Shown here: positions 63,925 through 64,000 of the stretch, one piece after another | Numbering within the stretch: the stretch's first letter is position 1 | How the letters are laid out: the number at the start of each line of letters is the position of its first letter | Source: Betaproteobacteria bacterium RIFCSPLOWO2_12_FULL_68_20 | Lineage (GTDB): Bacteria > Pseudomonadota > Gammaproteobacteria > Burkholderiales > SG8-39 | Reading direction: 5' to 3' | Length of the DNA: 64,000 bases | Assembly (NCBI GenBank): GCA_001770655.1 | Contig: MERQ01000061.1 | Coordinates: forward strand, 46,546 to 110,545 | Program-made: the position numbers and the translations under genes | Notes under the pieces: model-generated | Databases searched by the model: none | The model's input: only the letters and a program-made list of their open reading frames with translations | Told to the model about the DNA's origin: nothing

Positions 63925-64000
63925 GCCGAGGTGGCGGAATTGGTAGACGCACATGGTTCAGGTCCATGCGGTGGCAACACTGTGGGGGTTCGAGTCCCTT
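63925..64000 (+). tRNA. tRNA-Leu (CAG), truncated by window end
   Basis: GCCGAGGTGGCGGAATTGGT begins the acceptor and D arm, the anticodon loop reads TTCAGGT (anticodon CAG), and the long variable arm typical of leucine tRNAs (GCGGTGGCAACACTGT) and the T arm GGGGTTCGAGTCCC follow. The last few bases of the acceptor stem lie beyond the window. Confidence 0.95.

Noticed and set aside
1-64000. CRISPR array, prophage or insertion sequence
   Set aside because: No regularly spaced direct repeats, integrase, transposase or phage structural genes were seen.

Overview
The window is a GC-rich (roughly 68-70 %) chromosomal segment of a betaproteobacterium. The evidence is the rpsF-priB-rpsR-rplI-dnaB order (priB in the S6 operon is a beta/gamma trait), the alaC-hom-thrC order, the Burkholderia-type BCAM0308 gene, a ccoNOQP cbb3 oxidase and CFA-type lipid genes. 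I cannot name the genus. Genes are tightly packed, with many 1-4 nt stop/start overlaps, and no gene-free stretch exceeds about 200 nt.

Layout. 1-1.6 kb: 3' part of a Ca-type P-ATPase. 1.7-2.2 kb: RHH/RelE toxin-antitoxin pair. 2.4-2.9 kb: two small charged secreted proteins. 3.1-7.4 kb: an OmpR-type regulator and its histidine kinase, a Spy/CpxP-like and a second periplasmic protein, and a paralogous regulator without its own kinase. 7.4-13.5 kb: a leftward operon (HPF-cold-shock protein, BCAM0308, phosphoribosyltransferase, hydrolase, APH-like kinase, CysC-like kinase, DJ-1/PfpI), then a ClsC-like phospholipase D lipoprotein. 13.5-25.6 kb: PAS-GGDEF protein, pncB, glycogen genes glgC/glgA/glgP, Lon-like protease, USP and CBS-domain proteins. 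25.6-26.2 kb: YefM/VapC pair. 26.3-35.3 kb: a long leftward gene chain, ccoNOQP-ccoG-fixH-small membrane protein-cytochrome c-PolX-like polymerase-CFA-like methyltransferase-FAD oxidase. 35.5-42.3 kb: methyltransferase, Zn-alcohol dehydrogenase, Hsp20, a PatZ-like acyl-CoA synthetase/acetyltransferase, rubrerythrin and an Fe-S protein. 42.3-44.2 kb: phosphoesterase lipoprotein, BrnT-like toxin/antitoxin pair, DUF488. 44.2-52.3 kb: leftward alaC-GNAT-hom-thrC-DUF2237-histidine kinase-Ser/Thr kinase with two receiver domains. 52.3-56.6 kb: rightward Mth938-type protein, dehalogenase-like hydrolase, Bcp, PhoH and an exported methyltransferase. 56.7-64 kb: CDGSH protein, dnaB, ribosomal genes, an unusual lower-GC membrane protein, rlmB, an orphan antitoxin, rnr and a tRNA-Leu cut by the window edge.

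How it works together. Seven FNR/ANR-type palindromes (TTGAy-N4-rTCAA) lie in front of most transcription units between 8.9 and 37.7 kb. With the gene content (USP, CBS, Hsp20, BCAM0308, HPF, NAD salvage, glycogen, acyl-CoA synthetase, Zn-ADH, cbb3) this reads as a low-oxygen survival island like the lxa locus of Burkholderia cenocepacia. It would switch respiration to a high-affinity oxidase, store and mobilise glycogen, hibernate ribosomes and protect proteins.

Two features of gene expression stand out. Many promoters have a -10 element only 6-7 nt before the start codon, so the mRNAs are predicted to be leaderless. Several genes, including priB and vapC, have no ATG/GTG/TTG at the conserved N-terminus and appear to start at CTG. 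A roughly 150-bp inverted-repeat-rich element is present twice (16.15 and 56.58 kb) in opposite orientations.
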